From contig DAOVTB010000019.1 of assembly GCA_030633305.1 (NCBI GenBank), positions 1-36,380 on the forward strand: a DNA stretch of 36,380 nt, given 5' to 3'. Within the stretch, counting starts at the first letter, position 1. Each line of letters begins with the position of its first letter. This DNA is from Candidatus Muiribacteriota bacterium (GTDB taxonomy: Bacteria > Muiribacteriota > DAOVTB01). Below are positions 1-7,755 of the stretch, in pieces. The translations under genes and the position numbers were made by a program. Under the pieces are notes generated by a model. It worked only from the letters and a program-made list of their open reading frames with translations, did not search any database and was not told the origin of the DNA.

Positions 1-138
1 CCATACTTCCGGATCAACATATCGATCCCCCGGATCAAGAAGTGATTTGACTTCATAGGTTTCTTTATTTATAAAAGTTTTATGACCAATTTGAAGGTCC
101 TGTGAAATATCAGTAATCTGTTTTGCCGTAATCTTCAT
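1..138 (-). CDS. Partial conserved hypothetical protein (N-terminal 46 aa), possibly UPF0158-like
   Basis: This is an open frame on the minus strand that starts at ATG (136-138) and runs off the left edge. A GGAG Shine-Dalgarno sequence lies just upstream of the start, at 147-150 on the plus strand. The visible protein begins MKITAKQITDISQDLQ and continues with an INKET-type segment and an acidic stretch ending DPEVW. That pattern, a helix followed by 'NKET.E' and then an aromatic, is reminiscent of UPF0158-type small proteins. The match is from memory and weak. Nothing catalytic is visible. It is divergent from the thermonuclease gene and shares a roughly 140-bp AT-rich intergenic region with it. 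Confidence 0.6.
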   Translation of the reverse strand, partial: MKITAKQITDISQDLQIGHKTFINKETYEVKSLLDPGDRYVDPEVW

Positions 139-220
139 AGACTTTTCTCCACAAAATATTTGATAATAGTATAACCTATATTTATATTCCAAGTAAATTA
201 TTCAGAATATCAAATTTTTG

Positions 221-249
221 TTGTATTTGAAAACAATGCACTGTATTAT
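221..249 (+). promoter_or_regulatory. Candidate sigma70-type promoter of the thermonuclease gene
   Basis: TTGTAT (221-226) and TATTAT (244-249) are separated by 17 nt. They lie about 28 nt upstream of the TTG start at 277. The boxes are degenerate and the region is AT-rich, so this is only a plausible assignment. Confidence 0.35.
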
Positions 250-276
250 ATTTACAGAAAAATTAAGGAGTCTATC

Positions 277-999
277 TTGAAAAAAATACAAATTATCATT
301 CTAATATTTATATTATCTGCAGTTTTTTTTCCTAATAATCTCTCAGCATACAAAGAGTCTGCAAAAGGAGTTGATGGAGAACTTACTTTAGCCGGACCAC
401 CGTTTTCAGGAAAATGCGTTCATGTTGCTGATGGTGATACTGTCACAGTACTCAAAAATGGTATTCCAGTAAAAATCAGATTATTTGGAGTTGATTGTCC
501 TGAAAAAAGTCAGGAATTTGGCAAAGAAGCTAAAAACTTTTCCACAGTCCTTGTCAAAGGCAAAACGGTAAATGTAAGACCACGAAAATATGATAATTAT
601 GGTCGTACTATTGCAAGTATTTTCATAGATGGAAAAAACCTAAGCTATCAGTTGATCAATGCTGGATACGGCTGGCATTATAAACGATACTCCAGAAGCG
701 TTAGAATGGCTAAAGCTGAAATTAATGCCCGGAATGCCCGAAGGGGACTTTGGCAGCAAGAAAACCCTCAAAAGCCATGGAACTATAGGCATAGTAAAAA
801 AAGATCAAATAAGAAAAAAATGACCAAAGCATCAGTTTCCGACGACGAAAACATATCCGTATTTGTTACTCGTAATGGTAGCAAATATCATAGGAAAGGT
901 TGCAGATATCTTAGAGGAAAATATCTTGAAAAAACTGTTGAGGAAGCAATTCACGAAGATTACTCAGCATGTGGATGGTGCAAGCCTCCTAAAAACTAA
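277..999 (+). CDS. Secreted thermonuclease (SNase-like) with C-terminal Cys/His module
   Basis: 240 aa. The TTG start is supported by AAGGAG at 265-270 with 6-nt spacing, and it is followed by a hydrophobic signal peptide (residues 1-24). An SNase-type OB-fold domain spans about 44-172. It retains the expected metal and catalytic residues: the ADGDT motif (D52, D54), R68, D73, E76 in VDCPE, and R110 in DNYGR. In this family these catalyse Ca2+-dependent phosphodiester hydrolysis of DNA and RNA. After a lysine-rich linker (173-187), residues 195-238 form a second small module with H205, C209, C232 and C235. This resembles the Cys/His tail found on many bacterial thermonucleases and is probably a metal-binding or cell-surface module. 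It is likely exported to the periplasm or outside. The stop codon directly abuts the stop of the convergent PerM-like gene, leaving no room for a terminator. Confidence 0.9.
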   Translation: MKKIQIIILIFILSAVFFPNNLSAYKESAKGVDGELTLAGPPFSGKCVHVADGDTVTVLKNGIPVKIRLFGVDCPEKSQEFGKEAKNFSTVLVKGKTVNVRPRKYDNYGRTIASIFIDGKNLSYQLINAGYGWHYKRYSRSVRMAKAEINARNARRGLWQQENPQKPWNYRHSKKRSNKKKMTKASVSDDENISVFVTRNGSKYHRKGCRYLRGKYLEKTVEEAIHEDYSACGWCKPPKN

Positions 1000-2145
1000 C
1001 TATTTTTCGACTACTAGAATTTTATCCTTATCATCAACGCTGTTGGCATTTTTCAATTGAGATTCTATAAACTGATTGTAATATGCAAGTAAAAGACAGG
1101 TCATTGGTAATGCGATTAACATACCAAAAACGCCAAGAAGTTTTCCCCAGATAGAGAGCGAGAGAAGTATAGTCACCGGATTTAGCCCCGTTACATCTCC
1201 CATTATTCTTGGAACAAGAATCGTATCCTGCAATGCTTGAATACAAGCGAATACCAACAAAGTCATCCCAAGCATAGCCCAGATCCCGCTACCGGTTTTC
1301 AGTGCGCCAACTATAGCGAGAATAAAAGCTGGAATATAACCGAAGATCTGTAAATATGGGACCATGTTTAACAATCCAATAAAAAGTCCGAGTAAAATCG
1401 CCATTGGAAGTCCAATTAACATAAATCCAACAGCGTGAAGAATTCCAACAATTAATGCAATGATTGCCTGTGCTCGGAAATAGCTATTCATATTCATATT
1501 GAATTTTTTTAAGAAACCAAGGACCATGTCTTTGTAGGATGGCGGGATCAGTTTTTTCCAATTTTGCGTTACATCTTCATAATCAATCAGCAGAAAAACA
1601 AGATACAATCCAATTATCACAACTCCAAACAGGCTCATTACAAAACTTGTTGTTCCAGTAATAATACCCCAGACTCCTGGCAACACTTTGCGTGCAGATG
1701 ACTCAGCAATTTCCCAGAATTTATCTGTTCTGAAAAAATTCTGAACTTCTTTTCTTTCCAGAAACTCCTTGCAGGCTTTCCATATATCTGGGGGAAGCTG
1801 TTTTGAAGCTTTATCCGCTAATTCCGAACTATTGACTACTTCCTTGATAACTGGACCCATACTTGTAATTTCATTTATAATCTCAGGAACAATTATCCAA
1901 CAAAATAGTACAAGAACACAAAATACTAGAATAAGTGAGATAAAAACTGATACTACACGGTGTTTTATTTTTTTCTGCACCAGCCTCACAAGAGGATTTA
2001 TACAATAGGCCAAAAGCATTGCAACAGCAAACGGAAAAAGTACATCACTGAGACGTTCCAAAAACCATAAAAGGCAATAAAGTACACCAGCTGTGATCCC
2101 TATCCTTACGACTCTGTCAAAAGTATATTTCTTATGTGTATGCAT
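1000..2145 (-). CDS. AI-2E / PerM family (UPF0118) membrane transporter
   Basis: 381 aa with about eight hydrophobic segments in the order typical of the AI-2E/PerM family: two near the N terminus, one around 55-85, a long hydrophilic region (about 90-150), then a dense C-terminal membrane block. The family signature region reads PMAILLGLFIGLLNMVPYLQ, followed by a LVPRIMGDVTGLNPV-type segment, which is diagnostic. Members have been proposed as autoinducer-2 exporters or Na+/H+ antiporters, and the substrate cannot be told from sequence. The ATG follows the TAA stop of the upstream cyclase gene with no gap, so translational coupling is likely. GAGG inside the end of the cyclase gene is the nearest possible ribosome binding site. 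The gene ends in TAG at 1000-1002, immediately against the thermonuclease stop. Confidence 0.92.
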   Translation of the reverse strand: MHTHKKYTFDRVVRIGITAGVLYCLLWFLERLSDVLFPFAVAMLLAYCINPLVRLVQKKIKHRVVSVFISLILVFCVLVLFCWIIVPEIINEITSMGPVIKEVVNSSELADKASKQLPPDIWKACKEFLERKEVQNFFRTDKFWEIAESSARKVLPGVWGIITGTTSFVMSLFGVVIIGLYLVFLLIDYEDVTQNWKKLIPPSYKDMVLGFLKKFNMNMNSYFRAQAIIALIVGILHAVGFMLIGLPMAILLGLFIGLLNMVPYLQIFGYIPAFILAIVGALKTGSGIWAMLGMTLLVFACIQALQDTILVPRIMGDVTGLNPVTILLSLSIWGKLLGVFGMLIALPMTCLLLAYYNQFIESQLKNANSVDDKDKILVVEK

Positions 2146-3870
2146 TTATTCGACAACCTCATAAATCTTCATCTTTCCTTTTCCTTTCACTTCAACATTT
2201 CCCCTGTCTTTGCAATTGAAATGCTCTTTTATCAATTTATATGTCCCTTCAGACATAGTTACTTTCCCCGGAGTTCCGGAAGATTCCATTCTGCTCGCAA
2301 TATTTACCGTATCTCCCCATAAATCATAACTGAATTTGCTTTTCCCTATAACTCCAGCTATAACCGGCCCAGAATGAATACCAATCCTTATTTGCAAGGG
2401 CATTTTCCCTGATTCAGATGCACGTTTCCCAATATAAGCTATCATTTTCAATCCAAGCTTTACAGCATCAATCGGATGTGTAGAATTTTTGATTGGAAGA
2501 CCACCAGCAGCCATATAGGCATCTCCAATTGTCTTGATCTTTTCCATTTTGCCGTCACCAGCAAACTTATCAAATTCAGCAAATATATCACTTAATTCAC
2601 GGACAAGTTTCTCGGGAGGAACGGTTTCACTCATCGGGGTAAACCCCTTAAAATCGGTAAACAAAACTGTTACCTGTGCATAATCATCCGCGATTACTGT
2701 TTCAGGATTTTCCATAAGTCGTGTAGCTATAGATTCCGGCAAAACATTCATCAAAAGTTTCTCGCTTTTTTGACGAGATTTTTCCAGTTCATCATTAGAG
2801 AATTTCAATTCTGAAGTCCTTTCTTCAACTTTGCTTTCAAGTTCCTGATTCAATTTTTCCAGTGTTAACAGAGTCTGCGATAACCGCTTAACCATCTGAT
2901 TAGAATTATCTTCAATAATCTGGAATTCATCCTTTTTATTAAGATCCATTGGATCATTGAATTCTTCTCTTGCAAACCGTTTTAACGCAACAACAATTTT
3001 TTTGATCGGTATGATAATCAATTTTCTAAAATACAGATAAAAAATCAGAATTCCCATTAGAAATATTACTGATATCCATACAAAAAACTCGACAAATGAT
3101 TTGCGGGTTTTTCTAATTTCACTATCAAATTTATTTTTCAATTCTCGTTGTTTCTCAAGAACTTTTTCTATTTGAGCAGAAAATTCCCTGACATAAGTGC
3201 TCATTTCTACAACAAATTCAACTCCATTGAAATTTCCCCAATGCTGATATGCAATCTTCTTTTTCCACCCTTCAGGAATATTTTCCGGCATAAAGGTCCC
3301 GGTCTGTTCATATTCTATACAGCCTGACTGCCTCATGGACCAATGCGCTGCAAATCTTTCGATATTCTGCTTTTTCTTTGCTTCTTCTGAAAGATTTTTA
3401 ATCACATCAAACAGGTTTTTTTCCTGCAATGATGTTTTCGGATGATATGCCAGAAACAGCTTTCCCTTCTCATAAACTGAAGATGTACAATAGCCATGAT
3501 CCAGAAATTTTGCACTTAGAATGTTTCGTACACCGTCATCAGTAGTAAGAAATTTAATAAGTTCCTCTGAAGTTTTAATCTTTTTTGAAGTATCGTTACT
3601 GTTTAAATAAGACAGTAATTCATAAAACACTTTCTGTGTATTTAAGGCTAGAAACATTTCTCCTATATCTTCCAGATTTTTTACTATTTCATTTCCAGAA
3701 TTACTAATTTTCTTCTCAATCACCGACTTGAGATTTTTCATCTGTGACTTGAATGTTCCTAATATAAGTAAATGATGTGACACCATGACTCCAACAAACA
3801 TGACCAATAGTACGATCAGTATCTTGACTGATAATTTTCTATACCATGGTATAATTTGCTCTTTACTCAT
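2146..3870 (-). CDS. Membrane sensor adenylate cyclase (extracytoplasmic domain, HAMP, coiled coil, class III cyclase)
   Basis: 574 aa. A transmembrane segment at about 15-38, an extracytoplasmic region (about 40-258) and a second membrane segment (259-281) are followed by a HAMP-like linker (282-335), a coiled coil (335-372) and a class III nucleotide cyclase domain (about 393-572). The catalytic set is complete. The metal aspartates are D406 and D450, and the adenine-selecting pair is K446 and D516 (YDLWGD). The transition-state residues are N523 and R527. The spacing D406-D450 (44), K446-D450 (4) and D516-N523-R527 (7, 11) fits the adenylate-cyclase pattern, so cAMP rather than cGMP is expected. 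The extracytoplasmic part resembles the DUF3365/Tll0287-like sensor class, although its ligand is unknown. It forms a coupled pair with the downstream PerM-like gene. Confidence 0.92.
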   Translation of the reverse strand: MSKEQIIPWYRKLSVKILIVLLVMFVGVMVSHHLLILGTFKSQMKNLKSVIEKKISNSGNEIVKNLEDIGEMFLALNTQKVFYELLSYLNSNDTSKKIKTSEELIKFLTTDDGVRNILSAKFLDHGYCTSSVYEKGKLFLAYHPKTSLQEKNLFDVIKNLSEEAKKKQNIERFAAHWSMRQSGCIEYEQTGTFMPENIPEGWKKKIAYQHWGNFNGVEFVVEMSTYVREFSAQIEKVLEKQRELKNKFDSEIRKTRKSFVEFFVWISVIFLMGILIFYLYFRKLIIIPIKKIVVALKRFAREEFNDPMDLNKKDEFQIIEDNSNQMVKRLSQTLLTLEKLNQELESKVEERTSELKFSNDELEKSRQKSEKLLMNVLPESIATRLMENPETVIADDYAQVTVLFTDFKGFTPMSETVPPEKLVRELSDIFAEFDKFAGDGKMEKIKTIGDAYMAAGGLPIKNSTHPIDAVKLGLKMIAYIGKRASESGKMPLQIRIGIHSGPVIAGVIGKSKFSYDLWGDTVNIASRMESSGTPGKVTMSEGTYKLIKEHFNCKDRGNVEVKGKGKMKIYEVVE

Positions 3871-3914
3871 ATTCCAATTCCTTTATTGTCAACTTGCAAT
3901 TTGTCACTAGAGCC

Positions 3915-3944
3915 ATTATATCAAAACAATACAAGAATTACGAA
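3915..3944 (-). promoter_or_regulatory. Candidate extended -10 promoter of the cyclase gene
   Basis: Read on the minus strand there is TATAAT (3915-3920) preceded by TGA (an extended -10, TGn) and a weak TTCGTA at 3939-3944 with an 18-nt spacer. It predicts a leader of roughly 38 nt. Just upstream of the -35 lies a 6-bp inverted repeat, TGGTTA-N5-TAACCA (3947-3963), in the divergent region shared with the lipoprotein gene. It could be an operator, but no regulator is identified. Confidence 0.45.
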
Positions 3945-4030
3945 TTTGGTTAGTATTTAACCATTCAATTGTATTATTTGCTATAAAACAGTATATTCAT
4001 ATATATCCTTAAAAAGAGTTATGTTTTAGA

Positions 4031-6274
4031 ATGCGTTTATTTAATTTATTATTTATTTTTTCTATAATTTTATGTTTTTTTAATATTGGGTGTTTGAATA
4101 ATAAAGATAATAGTATTATCAATGTAACCGATGCCGGAACAATTATTGGAAAAATAAGCCAGAATGACTTGAATACTAAATCAAAAAGAATTTATAAATC
4201 AGGATTGAAAAATGCTGTTGTGTATGCAATTCCTCTTTTAACACCAATAAAATATTTTATCCCGAGTAAAGGATTTCCTCATGCAACGACTTTTGATGAT
4301 GGAAAATTTATAATCACAGGTGTTAGTGTCCGAAAATATGACTTATTGATTGATGGAAATGGAGATAACATAGCAGATGACCGTATATTTGATGTTTCTG
4401 TTTCAAAAAATAATGAAATTGATGTAGGCGAACAGATCATTATGAATTTTGCTTCAAGCCACAATGATGCATACAAGTGGACACTGGATAAGAAGCAATA
4501 CAATCTTGGTGATCCGATGACTCTTACACTCCGTGTCCAGAATAATTTTACATCTGAAGTTCAAGTTGGTTATAAGATTTTTCGTTCTAAAGGCGAACAA
4601 CATGAAGTAGTAGAAAATTCTTTTGATATCAATAAGTTTATAAATATACCTGGTGGAAAAATCCCTTTAGGAAATACCCTTAGCACAACCGTAGATCCAA
4701 GTTGGATTGCAACCAACAATTCAGAATTAGTTTGTTATATTGTCCAAAGTATCTATGAAAATGGTGAATATGCTGGTGGTAATCAGATATTTCAATTATT
4801 CGGTTTCAATGTTAAACTTATTTCTCCAAACGGAGGAGAAATCTTGGTTGGAACAGAAAATATTACCTGGTTAACATCTTACAATTCAAGTCCTTCATTA
4901 AAAATTAATCTCCAGTACAGTTCTGATAATGGAACAACTTGGATAGATATCATATCTAATGTACCTAATAATGGTTTTTATGCTTGGGATACAACTCAAG
5001 TCATTGATGGTAAAGAATATCTTGTTCGCATTAATACAATTGATGCCGTATTAAATAGTTCTGATACATCAGAAGCAGTTTTATCTGTAGATAATTTTGA
5101 AGAAGCACCAATTGTTACATTGACATCACCAAATGGTGGAGAAAGGTGGAAGGGAATTCAAGAAATAACATGGACTGCTAGTGATTCCGATCCAGGAGAT
5201 TCAATTGAGAATATAGATTTTCAATATAGTGATGATGATGGCAATAACTGGGTTGATATTGCGACTGTAACTGAAAACACTGGAAGTTATTATTGGGATT
5301 TATCTTTATTAAACCCAGGAAAGGAATATAAGGTAAGAGTTAAGGTACAAAGTGGCGATTTAACAAATCAAGATGATTCAGATAACATATTTTCAGTAAA
5401 CGCAATAGGAGCAATTTGGGAACAAAAAATCTCTTCAGCAGAATTTTCCAAACGACTTTACCACTCATCAATATCCTATGATGATCGAATGTGGGTTATC
5501 GCTGGTGAATATGCAGGATCATGTAAAAATGATGTCTGGTATTCTTCAGATGGCATTAGTTGGACAGAAGCAACTCCTGATGCAGATTTCCCCCCACGAT
5601 CAGGCCATTCCTCTATTGTATTTAACAACCGTATGTGGGTCATTGCAGGCTGCAACAGTGGTAATAGAATGAATGATGTGTGGTCATCCGTTAATGGAAT
5701 TACCTGGACAGAAGCTAATCCGGCTGCCGAGTTCAGCAAACGCTGGAAAGTAAATATAGTTATTTTCGATAATCGTATGTGGATTATAGGAGGTAATATA
5801 GGTATTTCCAGTTTTGAAAATGATGTATGGTATTCATTCGATGGAATTACCTGGACGGAAGCAACTGGAAATGCTGGATTTAGTAAGAGATTTGCTCCTA
5901 CATCGGTAGTCTATGATAATCGTATGTGGATTATAGGAGGATTTGATACCAACTATCTGAATGACGTATGGTATTCATATGATGGCGCAACATGGTCAGA
6001 AGCCATTGGAAGTACCATCTTTGGTGCAAGATATGCACATTCTTCAATAGTTTTTGATAACCGTATGTGGGTTATTGGAGGCGAAGGTGAAAGTGATTAT
6101 CTAAGCGATGTATGGTATTCATATGATGGTCTCAACTGGACAGAATCAACTTCAACAGCAGGATTCGGGAAACGTTGTTTTCAAACTTTGATTGAAAAAG
6201 ATGATAGTATGTGGATTATTGGAGGAGAACATTTGAATTTAGGTTTGCAAAATGACGTATGGTGTTCACCATAG
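4031..6274 (+). CDS. Lipoprotein with two SPNGGE Ig-like domains and a six-repeat kelch-like propeller
   Basis: 747 aa. The N terminus is a lipoprotein signal with lipobox-like NIGC (C21). Residues about 30-150 resemble a carboxypeptidase-regulatory-like beta domain ('GTIIGKISQ...DDGKFIITGV'). Two tandem beta-sandwich modules follow, each beginning SPNGGE and containing 'W..I....G.Y.WD' (about 262-350 and 360-455). They resemble Kre9/KNH-type extracellular Ig-like domains. The C-terminal part (about 465-747) has six repeats built on 'R..HSSIVFDNRMWVIGG...NDVWYS.DG..WTEA', compatible with a six-bladed propeller. It is presumably anchored in the outer or inner membrane facing outwards and is probably adhesive or carbohydrate-binding. 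No enzyme active site was seen. The ribosome binding site before ATG 4031 is weak (AGAG). Confidence 0.75.
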   Translation: MRLFNLLFIFSIILCFFNIGCLNNKDNSIINVTDAGTIIGKISQNDLNTKSKRIYKSGLKNAVVYAIPLLTPIKYFIPSKGFPHATTFDDGKFIITGVSVRKYDLLIDGNGDNIADDRIFDVSVSKNNEIDVGEQIIMNFASSHNDAYKWTLDKKQYNLGDPMTLTLRVQNNFTSEVQVGYKIFRSKGEQHEVVENSFDINKFINIPGGKIPLGNTLSTTVDPSWIATNNSELVCYIVQSIYENGEYAGGNQIFQLFGFNVKLISPNGGEILVGTENITWLTSYNSSPSLKINLQYSSDNGTTWIDIISNVPNNGFYAWDTTQVIDGKEYLVRINTIDAVLNSSDTSEAVLSVDNFEEAPIVTLTSPNGGERWKGIQEITWTASDSDPGDSIENIDFQYSDDDGNNWVDIATVTENTGSYYWDLSLLNPGKEYKVRVKVQSGDLTNQDDSDNIFSVNAIGAIWEQKISSAEFSKRLYHSSISYDDRMWVIAGEYAGSCKNDVWYSSDGISWTEATPDADFPPRSGHSSIVFNNRMWVIAGCNSGNRMNDVWSSVNGITWTEANPAAEFSKRWKVNIVIFDNRMWIIGGNIGISSFENDVWYSFDGITWTEATGNAGFSKRFAPTSVVYDNRMWIIGGFDTNYLNDVWYSYDGATWSEAIGSTIFGARYAHSSIVFDNRMWVIGGEGESDYLSDVWYSYDGLNWTESTSTAGFGKRCFQTLIEKDDSMWIIGGEHLNLGLQNDVWCSP

Positions 6275-6401
6275 TCAAATAATGTAAATGTCTAATCCGA
6301 TAAAAACAGCTTCTAATTCCTGAATGTTACTTCTGAAGCTTTAAAATTCTTAAAGAATTATTTATTTAAACGTACTTTTCAAATCTATCTGAACTATCAA
6401 T

Positions 6402-6429
6402 TTGTATACAAAAACTACTGTGTTATAAT
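6402..6429 (+). promoter_or_regulatory. Promoter predicting a leaderless transcript for the FlaG-like gene
   Basis: TTGTAT (6402-6407), a 16-nt spacer and a consensus TATAAT (6424-6429) end only 7 nt before the ATG at 6437. A normal start site would fall at or next to the A of the ATG. No Shine-Dalgarno sequence is present, which agrees with leaderless translation. Confidence 0.5.
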
Positions 6430-6436
6430 CATTATA

Positions 6437-6853
6437 ATGGTTATTAAAAACATTCAACACATTTACACAGATAAAATTATAGTTCGAAAGCGTTTTCCTC
6501 TTTTCAAAATCAATATGCTTTCAAAAGTAAATGAAGTTGATAAAAAAGAAGATTCAGAAAATAATCAATCTCATCAAAAAAATAAATTTCAGCATCAGGA
6601 AGACGTGAAAGACAGGTTTTCAAGTCTAAAAAAAACTGCTGAACTGCTCAGTGAAAAGTTAAAAAAAGCTAAAAGCCCATATCATTTCAACATCTATCTC
6701 AACGGTACAGATGTAATGCTGGAGATTATAATACACGGAAAAACTGGAAAAGTAATCCTCTCCAAAAAGAAAATCATTACACATGGGGATTTTTATTCGT
6801 TCATTAGAAATATCATGGAACTTGAGGGATTATTGTTTGATAAGAAGGTTTAA
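6437..6853 (+). CDS. FlaG-like small protein (orphan)
   Basis: 138 aa, hydrophilic, with no signal peptide. The N-terminal half is charged and probably disordered (residues 35-60 are rich in E, K, N, Q). The C-terminal 60 residues follow the FlaG pattern: an amphipathic helix (SLKKTAELLSEKLKKA), a strand 'YHFNIYLNG', a second strand ending in 'TGKVIL', then a helix ending 'ELEGLLFDKKV', like the 'G..VDKKV' ending of FlaG proteins. FlaG modulates flagellar filament length in other bacteria. No flagellar gene is next to it here, so the role is inferred only from this pattern. ATG 6437 has no ribosome binding site but sits at a predicted transcription start. An internal ATG (6515) is the alternative start and would shorten the disordered N terminus. 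Confidence 0.55.
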   Translation: MVIKNIQHIYTDKIIVRKRFPLFKINMLSKVNEVDKKEDSENNQSHQKNKFQHQEDVKDRFSSLKKTAELLSEKLKKAKSPYHFNIYLNGTDVMLEIIIHGKTGKVILSKKKIITHGDFYSFIRNIMELEGLLFDKKV

Positions 6854-6900
6854 TTTACTTCATCATAAAGTGTCAACTGTTTCACTTAGTATTTATTGAT

Positions 6901-6976
6901 CCGCATACTGGCTGTACGGTGCCAGTGTCTCTCGTTGGACTCGTCCCTAATACGAGACCTGAACACCGCAACGCAT
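6901..6976. other. GC-rich structured island, possible small RNA or regulatory leader
   Basis: This short GC-rich patch in an AT-rich gap can form two competing structures. The long one pairs CGGTG (6917-6921) with CACCG (6964-6968), CAG (6923-6925) with CTG (6959-6961), and TCTCGT (6930-6935) with ACGAGA (6952-6957). The short one pairs ACTGGC (6907-6912) with GCCAGT (6921-6926) around an 8-nt loop. The two overlap in 6921-6926 and cannot coexist. It lies about 60 nt upstream of the DUF2835 gene. It is not a tRNA (no T-loop motif) and has no poly-T tail. Its function is unknown. Confidence 0.4.
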
Positions 6977-7033
6977 ATCTATTTTTAAACTACATTTGAT
7001 CCTTAGTCGATAAATATAAAAAGGATGATTAAT

Positions 7034-7273
7034 ATGCACATGGCAAATAGAAATATGAGAGAAATTTATTTTTCACTTAATATTACTCCAGAGCAATACC
7101 TTAAATATTACCAAGGTACTGCAAAATCAATTATGATCATAAGTGAAACTGGTATCCGAGTAAAATTTCCAGCCGGAGCAATTCAAAAACACATCACAAA
7201 AAATGGAATTAAAGGTAATTTTGTAATACGTTATAATTCAGAAAATAAACTAATCGGAGTAGAAAAACTATGA
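7034..7273 (+). CDS. DUF2835 family protein
   Basis: 79 aa from ATG 7034. This start is preferred over the in-frame ATG at 7025 because AAGGA (7021-7025) gives 8-nt spacing to 7034 and overlaps 7025. The sequence follows the DUF2835 pattern closely: 'YFSLNITPEQYLKYYQGTAKSI', then 'GIRVKFPAGAIQKHIT.NGIKGNF.I.YN..NKLIGVEKL'. The family is small, cytoplasmic and of unknown function. The stop overlaps the next gene's ATG (ATGA), so the two are translationally coupled. Confidence 0.85.
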   Translation: MHMANRNMREIYFSLNITPEQYLKYYQGTAKSIMIISETGIRVKFPAGAIQKHITKNGIKGNFVIRYNSENKLIGVEKL

Positions 7274-7755
7274 CACTGGAGATAATGATAGCAACAATTA
7301 TCGGCGGAGTTTGTGCCGGTGCTGGAGGCTACTGGTCTTCAAGATTAAATTCAGATCAGAATACAAAAAAAATGATCTGGACCCTAAGATTCGAACATAT
7401 CAACAATTTTATTGATTTATTGGGAAAATGCCGACAAAACACGCTAAATTACATGATACAAATAGATTCTCAAAATAGGGTTGAAAAAACACAAATAGAT
7501 GGAAATATAATTCACAGTCTTTTTTTACCATTGCAGCAAGAAGTCATGAAAATATTATTACTTCTTAAACCAAGTGAGAGAAATAATTTTAAAGGTTGTG
7601 TTGAAGAACTTGAAAATTTATATTCAGATTTTTTTAGAAATCGTCAGAATATATCAAGAGTAATAAATACAATTGAACATATTTTCCTTGATCATCTGGA
7701 CGAATTAAATATTTTTGAAGATGACGGTTATCTTTTCGAAGAAAGTGACCATTAA
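7270..7755 (+). CDS. Small membrane-anchored helical protein, unknown function
   Basis: 161 aa. One N-terminal hydrophobic segment (residues about 3-22, rich in I, A and G) looks like a signal anchor. It is followed by a hydrophilic, mostly helical domain (about 30-161) with no cysteines or recognisable motif apart from an acidic C terminus. The ATG overlaps the stop of the DUF2835 gene by four bases, so co-translation is likely. The end overlaps the convergent diguanylate cyclase gene by four bases. I do not recognise the family. Confidence 0.7.
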   Translation: MTLEIMIATIIGGVCAGAGGYWSSRLNSDQNTKKMIWTLRFEHINNFIDLLGKCRQNTLNYMIQIDSQNRVEKTQIDGNIIHSLFLPLQQEVMKILLLLKPSERNNFKGCVEELENLYSDFFRNRQNISRVINTIEHIFLDHLDELNIFEDDGYLFEESDH

